In this document: positions 7,955-16,309 of the stretch, in pieces
Numbering within the stretch: the stretch's first letter is position 1
Layout: every line of letters starts with the position of its first letter
Origin: Microbacterium sp. Root61
Lineage (GTDB): Bacteria; Actinomycetota; Actinomycetes; Actinomycetales; Microbacteriaceae
DNA length: 64,000 nt
Direction: 5' to 3'
Assembly: GCF_001427525.1 (NCBI RefSeq)
Contig: NZ_LMGU01000001.1
Span: 2,911,760-2,975,759, forward strand
Translations under genes and position numbers: made by a program
Notes under the pieces: model-generated
Database searches by the model: none
What the model saw: only the letters and a program-made list of their open reading frames with translations
Told to the model about the DNA's origin: nothing

Positions 7955-9154
7955 GTGCACGTCGTGATGTTCGGCGATCAGCACGTCGAGAGTCTCGGCG
8001 GAGCGCAGGTCTCGATGCGGCTGCAGCGGCGGTTCCTGGAGAAGGCCGGACACACCGTCACCATCGTCGCGCCCGCGATGCACGGGCCGAGGGCGGCCGC
8101 GGCACCGCGCTCGGACGCCTACCTGGACATCCCGTCGATCCCGATCACGCTCGACCGCGAGTACGCGATGTCGTGGCCGGGTCGTCGCGCCGACGAGTTC
8201 ATCGATGCCGCGATGGCCGAGCGGGCTCCGGTGGATCTCGTGCACGTGCAGGCCGACTTCTGGGGCGCCTACCTCGGGCACCGCTTCGCCCGGCGCCACG
8301 GGCTGCCGGTCGTGCACACGATGCACAACCGCGTCGACGTGGGCATCGAGGCGACGGCGCCGCTCCCCGGACTCGTGTTGCATGTGCTCAACGCCTGGCA
8401 ACGCCACGCAATCGCGGAGCAATCGCCCGGACGGGACGGCTGGGCGTACCTGCGGCGGTTCGCCACCAGGTCGCAGGCCGTGACCGCGCCGTCGAGCCAC
8501 TTCGCCCATCGCCTCGAGGCGCACGGCGCCGTGCCCGCCGCCGGTGCGGTGGACGTCGTGTGGAACGGCATCGACGACGAGGTGCTCGACGCCGCGCTGG
8601 CCGCGCCCGCCGAGCGGATGCCGGGGCTACCGCGATTCGTCTGGCTCGGCCGGATGAGTCCCGAGAAGCGGCTGTTGCCGTTCCTGGAGGCGGTCGCGGT
8701 GTCGGGGATCGCCGCGGACATCGAGGTGATCGGCGGTGGTGGACAGCTGGCGGCGGCGCGTCGGCTCGTCGCGCGACGGGGACCAACGGCATCCGTCCAC
8801 TTCGCGGGGCGGCTCTCGTACGCCGAGACGCTGCGGCGCATCCGGATGGCCGACGCCGTCGTGCAGACCTCGATCGGCTTCGAGACCCAGGGCATGACCG
8901 TGTTCGAGGCGGCCTCGCTGGGCACGCCGTCGATCATCAGCGACCCTGACATTGCCGCCGAGCTGAGCTCGGGCTTCTGGCAGGTGGCGGATGCTTCGAC
9001 CGCGGCGCTCGCCGCGACTCTGCGCACCGCGGCCACCGACATCACTGCCGGCACTGCGGTGTCGCCCGATCCCGAGATCGCGGAGAAGTTCCGCCAGTCC
9101 TCGCGGACGGCGGCGATGGTCGAGGTCTACCGGCGCGCACTAGGCGGCCGGTAG
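7955..9154 (+). CDS. GT4-like glycosyltransferase
   Basis: A 399-residue GT-B glycosyltransferase. The N-domain starts MHVVMFGDQHVESLGGAQVSM and includes DLVHVQADFWGAYLGHRFA. The C-domain holds VWLGRMSPEKRLLPFL and FETQGMTVFEAASLGTPSII, corresponding to the donor-binding EX7E region. The GTG start lies 4 bases after the preceding glycosyltransferase stop, so the two are co-transcribed and probably act in sequence on the same glycolipid. Donor and acceptor are not predictable. The promoter must be upstream of the first gene. Confidence 0.88.
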   Translation: MHVVMFGDQHVESLGGAQVSMRLQRRFLEKAGHTVTIVAPAMHGPRAAAAPRSDAYLDIPSIPITLDREYAMSWPGRRADEFIDAAMAERAPVDLVHVQADFWGAYLGHRFARRHGLPVVHTMHNRVDVGIEATAPLPGLVLHVLNAWQRHAIAEQSPGRDGWAYLRRFATRSQAVTAPSSHFAHRLEAHGAVPAAGAVDVVWNGIDDEVLDAALAAPAERMPGLPRFVWLGRMSPEKRLLPFLEAVAVSGIAADIEVIGGGGQLAAARRLVARRGPTASVHFAGRLSYAETLRRIRMADAVVQTSIGFETQGMTVFEAASLGTPSIISDPDIAAELSSGFWQVADASTAALAATLRTAATDITAGTAVSPDPEIAEKFRQSSRTAAMVEVYRRALGGR

Positions 9155-9170
9155 CCGGAACGACCCCCGG

Positions 9171-9311
9171 TCAGGGGAGGCGCGTCCAGTCGGTCGGCGT
9201 GCGGTGGTAGCCGTCCTTCTTGAGGGCGGCGATCGTCGCTGCGACCGCGTAGACGGAAAGCGCTGAAATGACAATCACCATGAACATGGCAGTAACGCTA
9301 CGCTTGCGCAT
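9171..9311 (-). CDS. Small single-pass membrane protein (46 aa)
   Basis: A short frame on the minus strand encodes MRKRSVTAMFMVIVISALSV, then AVAATIAALKKDGYHRTPTD and ends WTRLP. It has a basic N-terminus, one hydrophobic helix and a polar tail with a DGY-x-R-x-PT pattern that I recall from small actinobacterial proteins. A perfect palindrome (9315-9330) lies 3 bases before the ATG and covers part of its ribosome-binding region (GGCAGGAC). It is divergent from the GlxA regulator. Function unknown. The tail pattern and the codon use make it likely real. Confidence 0.65.
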   Translation of the reverse strand: MRKRSVTAMFMVIVISALSVYAVAATIAALKKDGYHRTPTDWTRLP

Positions 9312-9314
9312 GTC

Positions 9315-9330
9315 CTGCCACGAGTGGCAG
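9315..9330. promoter_or_regulatory. Palindrome CTGCCAC-GA-GTGGCAG between divergent genes
   Basis: Perfect 7-bp inverted repeat with a 2-base centre in the gap between the 46-residue membrane protein (minus) and the GlxA-family regulator (plus). Further CTGCCAG and GGCCAC half-site-like sequences follow at about 9333-9355. It may be an operator for the regulator, or an RNA hairpin that masks the small gene's ribosome-binding site. Confidence 0.5.
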
Positions 9331-9386
9331 AATGGCCACGCATCGACAGAAAACTGCCAGTCCCGGCATCCGTCGTCAGGAGAGTC

Positions 9387-10391
9387 ATGAAGACCGTAGC
9401 CGTCATCGTGCAGGAAGGGTTCGCGCCCTTCGAGTTCGGCCTCGCGTGCGAGGCGTTCGGGCTGGACCGGTCCGAGGTGGGCATCACCCCCTTCGACTTC
9501 CGCATCGTCACGCCCGATCCGGGCGCAGTCAGCAGCAACCTCGGCTTCACGATCAACGTCACCGACGACCTGGCGTTCGCCGACGAGGCCGATCTGGTGG
9601 TGGTCACCCCGATCCCGCGCTCGACGTGGGGCGACATCGATCCCCGTGTCACCGACGTGATCCGGCGGGCGGTCGCCCGCGATGCATGGGTGCTCACGGT
9701 GTGCAGCGGGTCGTTCGTGGTCGCCGCCTCCGGCGTGCTCGACGGACGCCGCGCCACCACGCACTGGATGTACGCCGACACGATGGCCGCGATGTACCCG
9801 AAGATCGACGTCGACCCCGACGTGCTGTACGTGCAGGACGGCCGGATCATCACGAGCGCCGGCACCGCCGCGGGGCTTGATGCGTGCCTGCACCTGCTGC
9901 GTCAGGTGCTCGGCGCCGAGCTCACCAACCGCATCGCCCGCCGCATGGTCGTCCCGCCGCAGCGCGACGGCGGGCAGGCGCAGTTCATCGACAAGCCCCT
10001 GCCCCAGGTCGCGTCGCTCTCGCTCGCGCCGGTCACGGACTGGATGGTGCAGAACCTGCGCGACGACCTCACCGTCGACCAGCTCGCGGCGAAGGCGCAC
10101 ATGTCGCCGCGCACGTTCGCCCGTCGCTTCAAGGCCGACTTCGGCGCGACTCCGGCCGCCTGGCTCGCGCGGCAGCGACTCATCCACGCCCAGCGACTGC
10201 TGGAGAAGACCGACCTCGGCCTGGACCGCATCGCCTGGGAGAGCGGGTTCGGCTCGGCTGCGGTGCTGCGGCAGAACTTCGCCCGCGCGTTGAGCACGAC
10301 CCCGACCGCGTACCGCACCACCTTCAGCTGCACGCGGGACATGATGCGCGCGGAGGCGCCGGTGGGCGCGCCCGTCGAGCTCGTCGCCTGA
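9387..10391 (+). CDS. GlxA family regulator (DJ-1/PfpI domain plus AraC helix-turn-helix)
   Basis: Transcription factor of 334 residues. Residues 1-180 form a DJ-1/PfpI-like ligand domain (MKTVAVIVQEGFAPFEFGLA) with the nucleophile-elbow sequence LTVCSGSFVVAASG. Residues 215-315 form an AraC-type double HTH (DQLAAKAHMSPRTFARRFKA and GLDRIAWESGFGSAAVLRQN). ATG at 9387 has GGAGAG just upstream; an in-frame GTG at 9324 would translate through the palindrome and is less likely. No obvious metabolic target is adjacent, only the divergent 46-residue membrane protein. The ligand is unknown. Confidence 0.9.
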   Translation: MKTVAVIVQEGFAPFEFGLACEAFGLDRSEVGITPFDFRIVTPDPGAVSSNLGFTINVTDDLAFADEADLVVVTPIPRSTWGDIDPRVTDVIRRAVARDAWVLTVCSGSFVVAASGVLDGRRATTHWMYADTMAAMYPKIDVDPDVLYVQDGRIITSAGTAAGLDACLHLLRQVLGAELTNRIARRMVVPPQRDGGQAQFIDKPLPQVASLSLAPVTDWMVQNLRDDLTVDQLAAKAHMSPRTFARRFKADFGATPAAWLARQRLIHAQRLLEKTDLGLDRIAWESGFGSAAVLRQNFARALSTTPTAYRTTFSCTRDMMRAEAPVGAPVELVA

Positions 10392-10431
10392 ACGCAAGAC
10401 GCTGTCGGGTTGGCCCGGTCCTCGCTACGGT

Positions 10432-12114
10432 GTGACGGTGCGGATCGATCCGAGGACGTGGTTCTCCCGCAAGACGTTCGGCAAGGACGCTGTGGCCGGG
10501 CTCGTGCTGGGGATCGAAGCGGTGCCCGATGGGCTGGCCGCTGGGCTCCTCGCGGGCGTGAACCCGCTCGCCGGCCTGTACGCGTTCCTGTTCGGGATGA
10601 TGGGCGCCGCCTGCGCCACCAGCAGTGTCTTCATGGCCGTTCAGGCCACCGGCGCAATGGCCCTCGTCGTCTCGGACGCCGACCTCGGGTCGGCGCCGGA
10701 CCCGGACCGCGCGCTGTACACGCTGGCGATGCTCACCGGCATCATCATGGTGATCGCCGGGCTTCTCCGGGGCGGACGTCTCGTGAGCTTCGTGCCGACT
10801 GCCGTGATGACCGGGTTCATCACCGCGATCGGGATGAACATCGTGCTCGGCCAGCTCTCCAATTTCACCGGCTACCCCTCGGAGGGCGCCAATCGACTGC
10901 TCAAGACGGTGGATCTCGTCGTCCACATCGGGCAGTGGAGCATCGCATCGCTGGTCGCCGGTTCGATCACGATCCTGTTGATCATCGTGCTCCGCTCGAC
11001 TCCTGTCGGCAGCCTCGGGCTGGTCATCGCCGTGGTGGTGGGGTCGGTGTGCGCCGTGCTGCTGAACCTGTGGGTCCCGGATCCGGTGGTGCTGCTGCGC
11101 GACATCGTGGACGTGCCTCGGGGCCTGCCGGCGCCCGTGCTCCCGAACCTGGCCGATGTCCCGTATCTGATCGTGCCGGCGGTGTCGCTGGCATTCATCG
11201 GGCTCATCCAGGGCGCCGCGGTATCGGCCGGGATCCCGACCAAAGACGGTCGCCCCGCGAACCTGAACCGCGACTTCATCGGCCAGGGGGTCGGGAACAT
11301 CGTCTCCGGGCTGTTCCGCGGGATGCCCGTGGGCGGTTCGATGTCGGGCTCCTCGCTCGTGGTGCAGGCGGGGGCGAAGTCGCGCATGGCCCTCTTCGTC
11401 GCCGGGGTGGTGATGGCCCTGGTCATCTTCCTGGCCGCCGACATCGTCGCCTTCGTCGCCATGCCGGCGCTGGCCGGGTTGCTCATCGTGATCGGGTTCG
11501 GAGCGATCAAGCCGAGTCGGGTGTACTCGGTGGTGAAGTCCGGTCCGCTGCCCACCGCGATCATGGCAGTGACGTTCGGGCTCACGCTCCTCGTCCCGCT
11601 GCAGTACGCCGTGCTGGCCGGAGTGGGACTGGGCATCATCCTGTTCGTCGCGCAGCAGTCCAACCACGTCCGGGTGCGCGCCATCCATGTCGAGGACGAC
11701 GGGCGCCTGCGCGAGTCGGACCCTCCGCCGGTGGTGCCGGCAGGCGACGTGCTCGTGCTGCAGCCCTATGGCAGCCTGTTCTTCGGCAGCGCGCCGATCT
11801 TCGAGAAGCAGCTGCCTGAGGTGAGCCGGCAATCCAGTGGCGCGGTGGTGATCGTGCGGCTGCGCGGCACTGACGAGATCGGACTGTCCCTGGTCGACGT
11901 CCTGCGCCGGTTCGCGCACAAGCTCCGCGATGCGGAGTCGAGCCTGAAGCTGGTGGTCACCGAGCAGCGGGTCATCGACCAGCTGGATGCCGGCGGACTG
12001 CTCGACGACATCGGGGAGCGCAACCTCTACCGCAGCACCGAATGGGTCGGAGCGACGGTGCGGCGGGCCTACGCCGACGCCCGCGACGAGATCGCCCGCG
12101 GCAACGGCGCGTAG
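10432..12114 (+). CDS. SulP family anion transporter with STAS domain
   Basis: The third SulP transporter, 560 residues. It has the N-terminal LEADGLAAGLLAGVNPLAGLY-like signature (seen as PDGLAAGLLAGVNPLAGLYA), about ten helices, the loop MPVGGSMSGSSLVVQAGAKSR and a C-terminal STAS-like domain (GAVVIVRLRGTDEIGLSLVD). It differs clearly from the other two in the loop and STAS sequences, so it is not a recent duplicate. GTG occurs at 10432 and 10438. TACGGT directly before 10432 would place a leaderless transcript start at 10438, making the second GTG the likelier start. The substrate is unassigned. Confidence 0.9.
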   Translation: MTVRIDPRTWFSRKTFGKDAVAGLVLGIEAVPDGLAAGLLAGVNPLAGLYAFLFGMMGAACATSSVFMAVQATGAMALVVSDADLGSAPDPDRALYTLAMLTGIIMVIAGLLRGGRLVSFVPTAVMTGFITAIGMNIVLGQLSNFTGYPSEGANRLLKTVDLVVHIGQWSIASLVAGSITILLIIVLRSTPVGSLGLVIAVVVGSVCAVLLNLWVPDPVVLLRDIVDVPRGLPAPVLPNLADVPYLIVPAVSLAFIGLIQGAAVSAGIPTKDGRPANLNRDFIGQGVGNIVSGLFRGMPVGGSMSGSSLVVQAGAKSRMALFVAGVVMALVIFLAADIVAFVAMPALAGLLIVIGFGAIKPSRVYSVVKSGPLPTAIMAVTFGLTLLVPLQYAVLAGVGLGIILFVAQQSNHVRVRAIHVEDDGRLRESDPPPVVPAGDVLVLQPYGSLFFGSAPIFEKQLPEVSRQSSGAVVIVRLRGTDEIGLSLVDVLRRFAHKLRDAESSLKLVVTEQRVIDQLDAGGLLDDIGERNLYRSTEWVGATVRRAYADARDEIARGNGA

Positions 12115-12135
12115 GCGCCTCACAGCGGCCCCGCA

Positions 12136-12164
12136 TTGCCGCGGCATCCGTCCTCTGGTAAACT
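12136..12164 (+). promoter_or_regulatory. clpB promoter (TTGCCG-N17-TAAACT)
   Basis: The -35-like TTGCCG at 12136 and -10-like TAAACT at 12159 are separated by 17 bases, the standard sigma-A spacing. The -10 runs into the HAIR operator, as expected for a promoter blocked by HspR in unstressed cells. Confidence 0.7.
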
Positions 12165-12183
12165 TGAGTCAACACGGCTCAAG
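12163..12183 (+). promoter_or_regulatory. HAIR operator (HspR-associated inverted repeat)
   Basis: CTTGAGT-N7-GCTCAAG matches the HAIR consensus CTTGAGT-N7-ACTCAAG with one difference. HAIR elements are bound by HspR, the MerR-type repressor of clpB and dnaK operons in actinobacteria. A further TTGAGCC follows at once. The position, overlapping the -10 and 30 bases before the clpB start, supports heat-shock control. hspR itself is not in the window. Confidence 0.88.
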
Positions 12184-12212
12184 TTTGAGCCATCCCAGAT
12201 TTCAGGAGACAT

Positions 12213-14420
12213 ATGAACGCCACGCAAGCACCCGGACAGGAGGAGCAGAAGAGCGCCCTCGAGCAGTTCGGGATCAACCTCACAGACCGCGCCCGTCAGG
12301 GCAAGCTCGACCCCGTCATCGGGCGGGATGCCGAGATCCGTCGTGTCAGCCAGGTGCTGACCCGACGCACCAAGAACAACCCCGTCCTCATCGGCGAGCC
12401 CGGCGTCGGCAAGACCGCCGTCGCCGAGGGCCTCGCCCAGCGCATCGTCGCCGGAGACGTCGCGGAGAGCCTCAAGGACAAGGAGCTCATCTCGCTCGAC
12501 ATCTCGGCGCTGGTCGCCGGTGCGATGTACCGCGGCCAGTTCGAGGAACGGCTGAAGAGCGTCCTCAAGGAGATCACCGAGTCCGACGGCCGGATCATCA
12601 CGTTCATCGACGAGCTGCACGTGCTCATGGGCGCGGGCGGCGGCGAGGGATCGGTCGCGGCATCCAACATGCTCAAGCCGATGCTCGCCCGCGGTGAGCT
12701 GCGCCTGATCGGCGCCACCACGCTCAACGAGTACCGCGAGTTCATCGAGAAGGATGCCGCGCTCGAGCGCCGTTTCCAGCAGGTCTACGTCGGCGAGCCC
12801 TCGGTCGAGGACACCGTCGCGATCCTGCGCGGACTCAAGGAGCGCTACGAGGCGCACCACAAGGTCGCCATCGCCGACGCGGCGCTGGTGGCCGCGGCAT
12901 CCCTGTCGAACCGGTACATCCCGAGCCGCCAGCTGCCCGACAAGGCCATCGACCTGGTCGACGAGGCCGCGTCGCGCCTGCGTATGGAGATCGACTCGGC
13001 GCCGCTCGCCATCGACGAGCTGCGCCGCCACGTAGACAGGCTGAAGCTGGAGGAGCTCGCGCTCAAGAAGGAGAAGGACGACGCGTCCAAGGAGCGGCTC
13101 GCGGCGCTGCGCGAGACCCTGAAGGGCGAGCAGGCTCGCCTGGATGACCTGCAGGCTCGCTGGGAGCGGGAGCGCGCATCGCTCAACCGCGTCGGTGACC
13201 TCAAGACCAAGCTCGACGCCGCGCGCATGGACGCCGAGCGCGCACAGCGCGAGGGCAACCTCGAGCGTGCGTCGCGGCTGCTCTACGCCGACATCCCGGC
13301 GCTGGAGCGCCAGCTGATCGAGGCAGAGCGGGCCGAGAGCTCCGAAGACCGCATGGTCGGCGATCACGTCACCGAGGAGGACATCGCGTCGGTCATCGCG
13401 GCGTGGACCGGCATCCCCGTGGGGCGTCTGCTCCAGGGCGAGACCGAGAAGCTGCTGCACCTCGAGGCCGAGCTGGGCAAGCGCCTGATCGGGCAGAAGG
13501 ACGCCGTCAAGGCGGTGTCCGACGCTGTCCGTCGCTCGCGCGCGGGCATCAGCGACCCGGCCCGTCCGACCGGTTCGTTCCTGTTCCTCGGACCCACCGG
13601 TGTCGGCAAGACCGAGCTGGCCAAGGCGCTCGCGGAGTTCCTCTTCGACGACGAGCACGCCATGGTGCGCATCGACATGTCGGAGTACGGCGAGAAGCAC
13701 TCCGTCTCGCGACTGGTCGGTGCCCCTCCGGGGTACATCGGCTACGAGCAGGGCGGTCAGCTGACCGAGGCCGTGCGGCGTCGTCCGTACAGCGTCGTGC
13801 TGCTGGACGAGGTGGAGAAGGCGCACCCCGAGGTCTTCGACGTGCTCCTGCAGGTCATGGATGACGGCCGTCTCACCGACGGCCAGGGTCGCACCGTCGA
13901 CTTCAAGAACGTCATCCTGATCCTCACCTCGAACCTCGGCTCGCCGATCCTGATCGACCCGACGCTGTCGCTCGAGCAGAAGCGCGAAGCCGTGCAGGGA
14001 CTGGTGCGCCAGGCCTTCAAGCCCGAGTTCATCAACCGCCTCGACGACATCGTGATCTTCCAGGCCCTCAGCCAGGACGACCTCGCGCAGATCGTCGAAC
14101 TCTCGGTCGACGCTCTGCAGCGGCGCCTGCGCGACCGCCGGCTCACGCTGGCCGTCACGCCGGATGCCCGTGCCTGGCTCGCCGAGCGCGGGTACGACCC
14201 GGCCTTCGGTGCGCGGCCGCTGCGCCGCCTCATCCAGTCCGAGATCCAGGACCGCCTCGCGATGGCGATCCTGGCGGGCGGGGTGCGCGACGGCGATGTC
14301 GTCCGGGTGGATGTGGCCTCCGACGGCGCCTCGCTGGTGCTCACCAGCGACGGCCCGGCTGCGGCACCCGCCGTGGACGACGAGGACGAGGTCATCGAGG
14401 CCGTCCTCGAGGACGACTGA
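12213..14420 (+). CDS. clpB: ClpB-type AAA+ disaggregase lacking the N-terminal domain
   Basis: Hexameric ATP-driven disaggregase that works with DnaK. The protein is 735 residues, about 130 shorter than usual ClpB. It starts directly at the first AAA+ domain: Walker A GEPGVGKT is at residues 61-68. A charged coiled-coil middle domain follows ([13 protein letters not shown] onward, about 275-390). The second AAA+ module has Walker A GPTGVGKT near 460 and Walker [14 protein letters not shown]. The C-terminus is acidic. No Clp-N repeat region is present upstream in frame, and ATG has AGGAGA at good spacing, so the short form is genuine and not a misread start. It is controlled by the HAIR promoter. 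Confidence 0.93.
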   Translation: MNATQAPGQEEQKSALEQFGINLTDRARQGKLDPVIGRDAEIRRVSQVLTRRTKNNPVLIGEPGVGKTAVAEGLAQRIVAGDVAESLKDKELISLDISALVAGAMYRGQFEERLKSVLKEITESDGRIITFIDELHVLMGAGGGEGSVAASNMLKPMLARGELRLIGATTLNEYREFIEKDAALERRFQQVYVGEPSVEDTVAILRGLKERYEAHHKVAIADAALVAAASLSNRYIPSRQLPDKAIDLVDEAASRLRMEIDSAPLAIDELRRHVDRLKLEELALKKEKDDASKERLAALRETLKGEQARLDDLQARWERERASLNRVGDLKTKLDAARMDAERAQREGNLERASRLLYADIPALERQLIEAERAESSEDRMVGDHVTEEDIASVIAAWTGIPVGRLLQGETEKLLHLEAELGKRLIGQKDAVKAVSDAVRRSRAGISDPARPTGSFLFLGPTGVGKTELAKALAEFLFDDEHAMVRIDMSEYGEKHSVSRLVGAPPGYIGYEQGGQLTEAVRRRPYSVVLLDEVEKAHPEVFDVLLQVMDDGRLTDGQGRTVDFKNVILILTSNLGSPILIDPTLSLEQKREAVQGLVRQAFKPEFINRLDDIVIFQALSQDDLAQIVELSVDALQRRLRDRRLTLAVTPDARAWLAERGYDPAFGARPLRRLIQSEIQDRLAMAILAGGVRDGDVVRVDVASDGASLVLTSDGPAAAPAVDDEDEVIEAVLEDD

Positions 14421-14437
14421 CGCACACCAAAATCGGG

Positions 14438-14487
14438 CTCGCCCGTCACGATCTGCAGTTTGCAAGGCGCAGATTGTGACGGGCGAG
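14438..14487. repeat. Palindromic repeat, CTCGCCCGTC family, copy 1
   Basis: Two 19-base arms, CTCGCCCGTCACGATCTGC (14438-14456) and its complement at 14469-14487, pair with a single G-T wobble around a 12-base loop. It follows the clpB stop and could serve as a terminator, although no U-tract follows. A related but diverged palindrome lies at 53677-53721, so this looks like a dispersed intergenic element. Confidence 0.7.
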
Positions 14488-14534
14488 TCTCGTTTGATCG
14501 CCGGGGCTGAAGCTCCTGCCACTACGGTCGGAGC

Positions 14535-15368
14535 ATGGCGGCGATGAAGCTCACGGCCCTGTGGCGCTCGACGCACCCGGGGCCGAGCCTGGTCGTGACC
14601 GCGATAGCCGTCGCCCTCGGCGTCGCCTCGGCCCTACCGGCCTGGCGGGTCGCGGTGCTGGCGGTAGCGATCCTGCTCGGTCAGCTGTCGGTCGGACTCT
14701 CCAACGACGCGGTGGATGCCCCCCGCGACACCGCGGCCGGGCGCACCGACAAGCCGCTGGCCTCGGGGGAGGCATCCGTCCGCTCCGCCTGGATCGCCGC
14801 ATTCGCGACCCTCGCCGGCGCCCTGGTGCTCTCGGCCGTGCTGAGCGGATGGATGCTGCTGGCCCACGCCGTCGCCCTCGCTTCGGCGTGGGCGTACAAC
14901 CTGGGGCTAAAGTCGACGGTGTTCTCGGTCGTGCCGTTCATGGTGAGCTTCGGGCTGCTGCCGTCCCTGGTGACCCTGGCCGCGGCGGACCCGCGTCCGG
15001 CTGCTCCGTGGGCCTGGATCGCGGGTGCCTCTCTCGGGGTCGCGGTGCACCTGACCAACGTGCTGCCCGACTTCGACGACGACGCCAAGACCGGCGTGCG
15101 GGGGCTGCCGCACCGGCTCGGTCGACGCACCTCGGCGGTGCTGGCCGCGGTCGCCCTGACCGGAGGAGCCGTCGCGGTGCTCGTCGGCCAGGGCGATCCG
15201 GGGGTATTCGGGTGGTGCGTGTTCGCGGCGGTCGTGGTGACCGCCGTGATCGGACTCGTGCTCGCCCTCGCGCGGCCGCCGGGGCGCATCGTCTTCCGTC
15301 TCGTGATGGGGGCGGCGCTGCTGGTGTGCGTGCAGTTGGCGGCGGCGGGACAGTCGCTGGTGGGCTGA
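14535..15368 (+). CDS. UbiA family prenyltransferase
   Basis: Integral membrane prenyltransferase of 277 residues with about eight helices. The first Asp-rich motif is NDAVDAPRDTAAGRTDKP and the second is DFDDDAKTGVRGLPHRLG; these bind the Mg-diphosphate of the prenyl donor. Such proteins attach isoprenoid chains to aromatic or polar acceptors. TACGGT lies 6 bases before the ATG, so it is likely leaderless. UbiA genes often accompany type III PKS genes in Microbacteriaceae, and one starts 3 kb away on the other strand. The prenyl acceptor could be its polyketide product, but the two are not in one operon here. Confidence 0.88.
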   Translation: MAAMKLTALWRSTHPGPSLVVTAIAVALGVASALPAWRVAVLAVAILLGQLSVGLSNDAVDAPRDTAAGRTDKPLASGEASVRSAWIAAFATLAGALVLSAVLSGWMLLAHAVALASAWAYNLGLKSTVFSVVPFMVSFGLLPSLVTLAAADPRPAAPWAWIAGASLGVAVHLTNVLPDFDDDAKTGVRGLPHRLGRRTSAVLAAVALTGGAVAVLVGQGDPGVFGWCVFAAVVVTAVIGLVLALARPPGRIVFRLVMGAALLVCVQLAAAGQSLVG

Positions 15369-15446
15369 CCCGCCGCCCTCGCGGTGGGTGGAGGCCGCAT
15401 CCGAGGCCTCTGGTCTCCTGTCGGGGCGCGGTGCTACCGTCGAGGC

Positions 15447-15875
15447 ATGACCCCTCAGGAGCTGGAGAACCTCGCGCATCTGCGGCGTGCTCGTGACCTG
15501 ATCGACCGGGACTACGCGAAGCCGCTCGACGTGCCGACGATGGCGGCGAAGGCGCTCATGTCGCCCGCGCACTTCGCCCGGCAGTTCCGCGCGGCGTACG
15601 GCGAGACGCCGTACAACCACCTGATGACGCGGCGGATCGAGCGGGCGATGACCCTGCTGCGCGAGGGCGCGAGCGTGACGGATGCCTGCATGGCCGTCGG
15701 CTGTACGTCGCTCGGCTCGTTCAGTTCGAGGTTCACGGAGATCGTCGGCGAATCGCCGACCGCGTACCGGCGCCGCGAGCACTCCGCGCTGAAGGCCATG
15801 CCCGCGTGTGTCGTGAAGACGCAGACGCGGCCCCGCCGCAAGGCATCGAGCAGGATCGAAGAAGCGGCCGCGTAG
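15447..15875 (+). CDS. AraC family regulator (HTH domain only)
   Basis: A 142-residue DNA-binding protein made almost entirely of the AraC double helix-turn-helix (VPTMAAKALMSPAHFARQFR and VTDACMAVGCTSLGSFSSRF), with a basic C-terminal tail and no separate ligand domain. The ATG at 15447 is preceded by TACCGT with a 6-base gap, so it is leaderless; the longer upstream frame is rejected. It lies 22 bases before a VOC-family gene, a frequent pairing in which the regulator controls the neighbouring glyoxalase-like enzyme. Confidence 0.88.
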   Translation: MTPQELENLAHLRRARDLIDRDYAKPLDVPTMAAKALMSPAHFARQFRAAYGETPYNHLMTRRIERAMTLLREGASVTDACMAVGCTSLGSFSSRFTEIVGESPTAYRRREHSALKAMPACVVKTQTRPRRKASSRIEEAAA

Positions 15876-15897
15876 AGGCCTGCATAGAGTCGGCGGC

Positions 15898-16305
15898 ATG
15901 ACCATCGAACTGCAGTACTGCAACATCACCGTCAACGACGTCGACGAGGCGATCGCGTTCTACAACGTGCTCGGGCTCGACGTGCGCAACGACGTCGCGT
16001 CCGGCGACTACCGCTGGGTGAGCCTGGGCAGCGATGCCCAGCCCGAGCTGGGCATCGTCGTCTCGGTGCCGCACGCCGGCCGCTCGCAGGCCGACGGCGA
16101 CGCCCTTCAGGAGCTGCTCACCAAGGGGCTCCTGCCGATGCTCGTGTTCCGCACCGGCGACGTGGACGCCACGTTCGAGGCCCTGCGGGCCTCCGGCGCC
16201 GAGGTGCTCCAGGAGCCGATGGACCAGGGCTGGGGGCCGCGCGACTGCGCGTTCCGCGACCCCTCGGGCAACATGGTCCGCATCTCGCAGACACCGGCCG
16301 CCTGA
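15898..16305 (+). CDS. VOC superfamily (glyoxalase/bleomycin-resistance-like) protein
   Basis: A 135-residue protein with the paired beta-alpha-beta-beta-beta modules of the vicinal oxygen chelate fold, from ELQYCNITVNDVDEAIAFYN to FRDPSGNMVRISQ. Metal ligands expected in active members are only partly conserved (Gln6 at the start, and no Glu in the FRDPSGNMV strand), so it may bind a ligand rather than catalyse. TAGAGT lies 7 bases before ATG. It is probably co-regulated with the AraC-type gene just upstream. Confidence 0.85.
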   Translation: MTIELQYCNITVNDVDEAIAFYNVLGLDVRNDVASGDYRWVSLGSDAQPELGIVVSVPHAGRSQADGDALQELLTKGLLPMLVFRTGDVDATFEALRASGAEVLQEPMDQGWGPRDCAFRDPSGNMVRISQTPAA

Positions 16306-16309
16306 CGCG

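Noticed and set aside
9324..9386. GTG start 21 codons upstream for the GlxA-type regulator
   Set aside because: It would translate the palindrome region; ATG at 9387 has GGAGAG and begins the conserved domain.
4130..12114. Recent duplication of SulP genes
   Set aside because: The three differ throughout, including the conserved loop and the STAS domain, so they are not recent copies.
10324..12147. 607-residue minus-strand frame opposite the third SulP gene
   Set aside because: Low-complexity His/Arg/Asp-rich antisense shadow caused by high GC third positions.
12120..14576. 818-residue frame antisense to clpB
   Set aside because: Antisense shadow; the plus-strand frame is an unmistakable AAA+ protein with a promoter.
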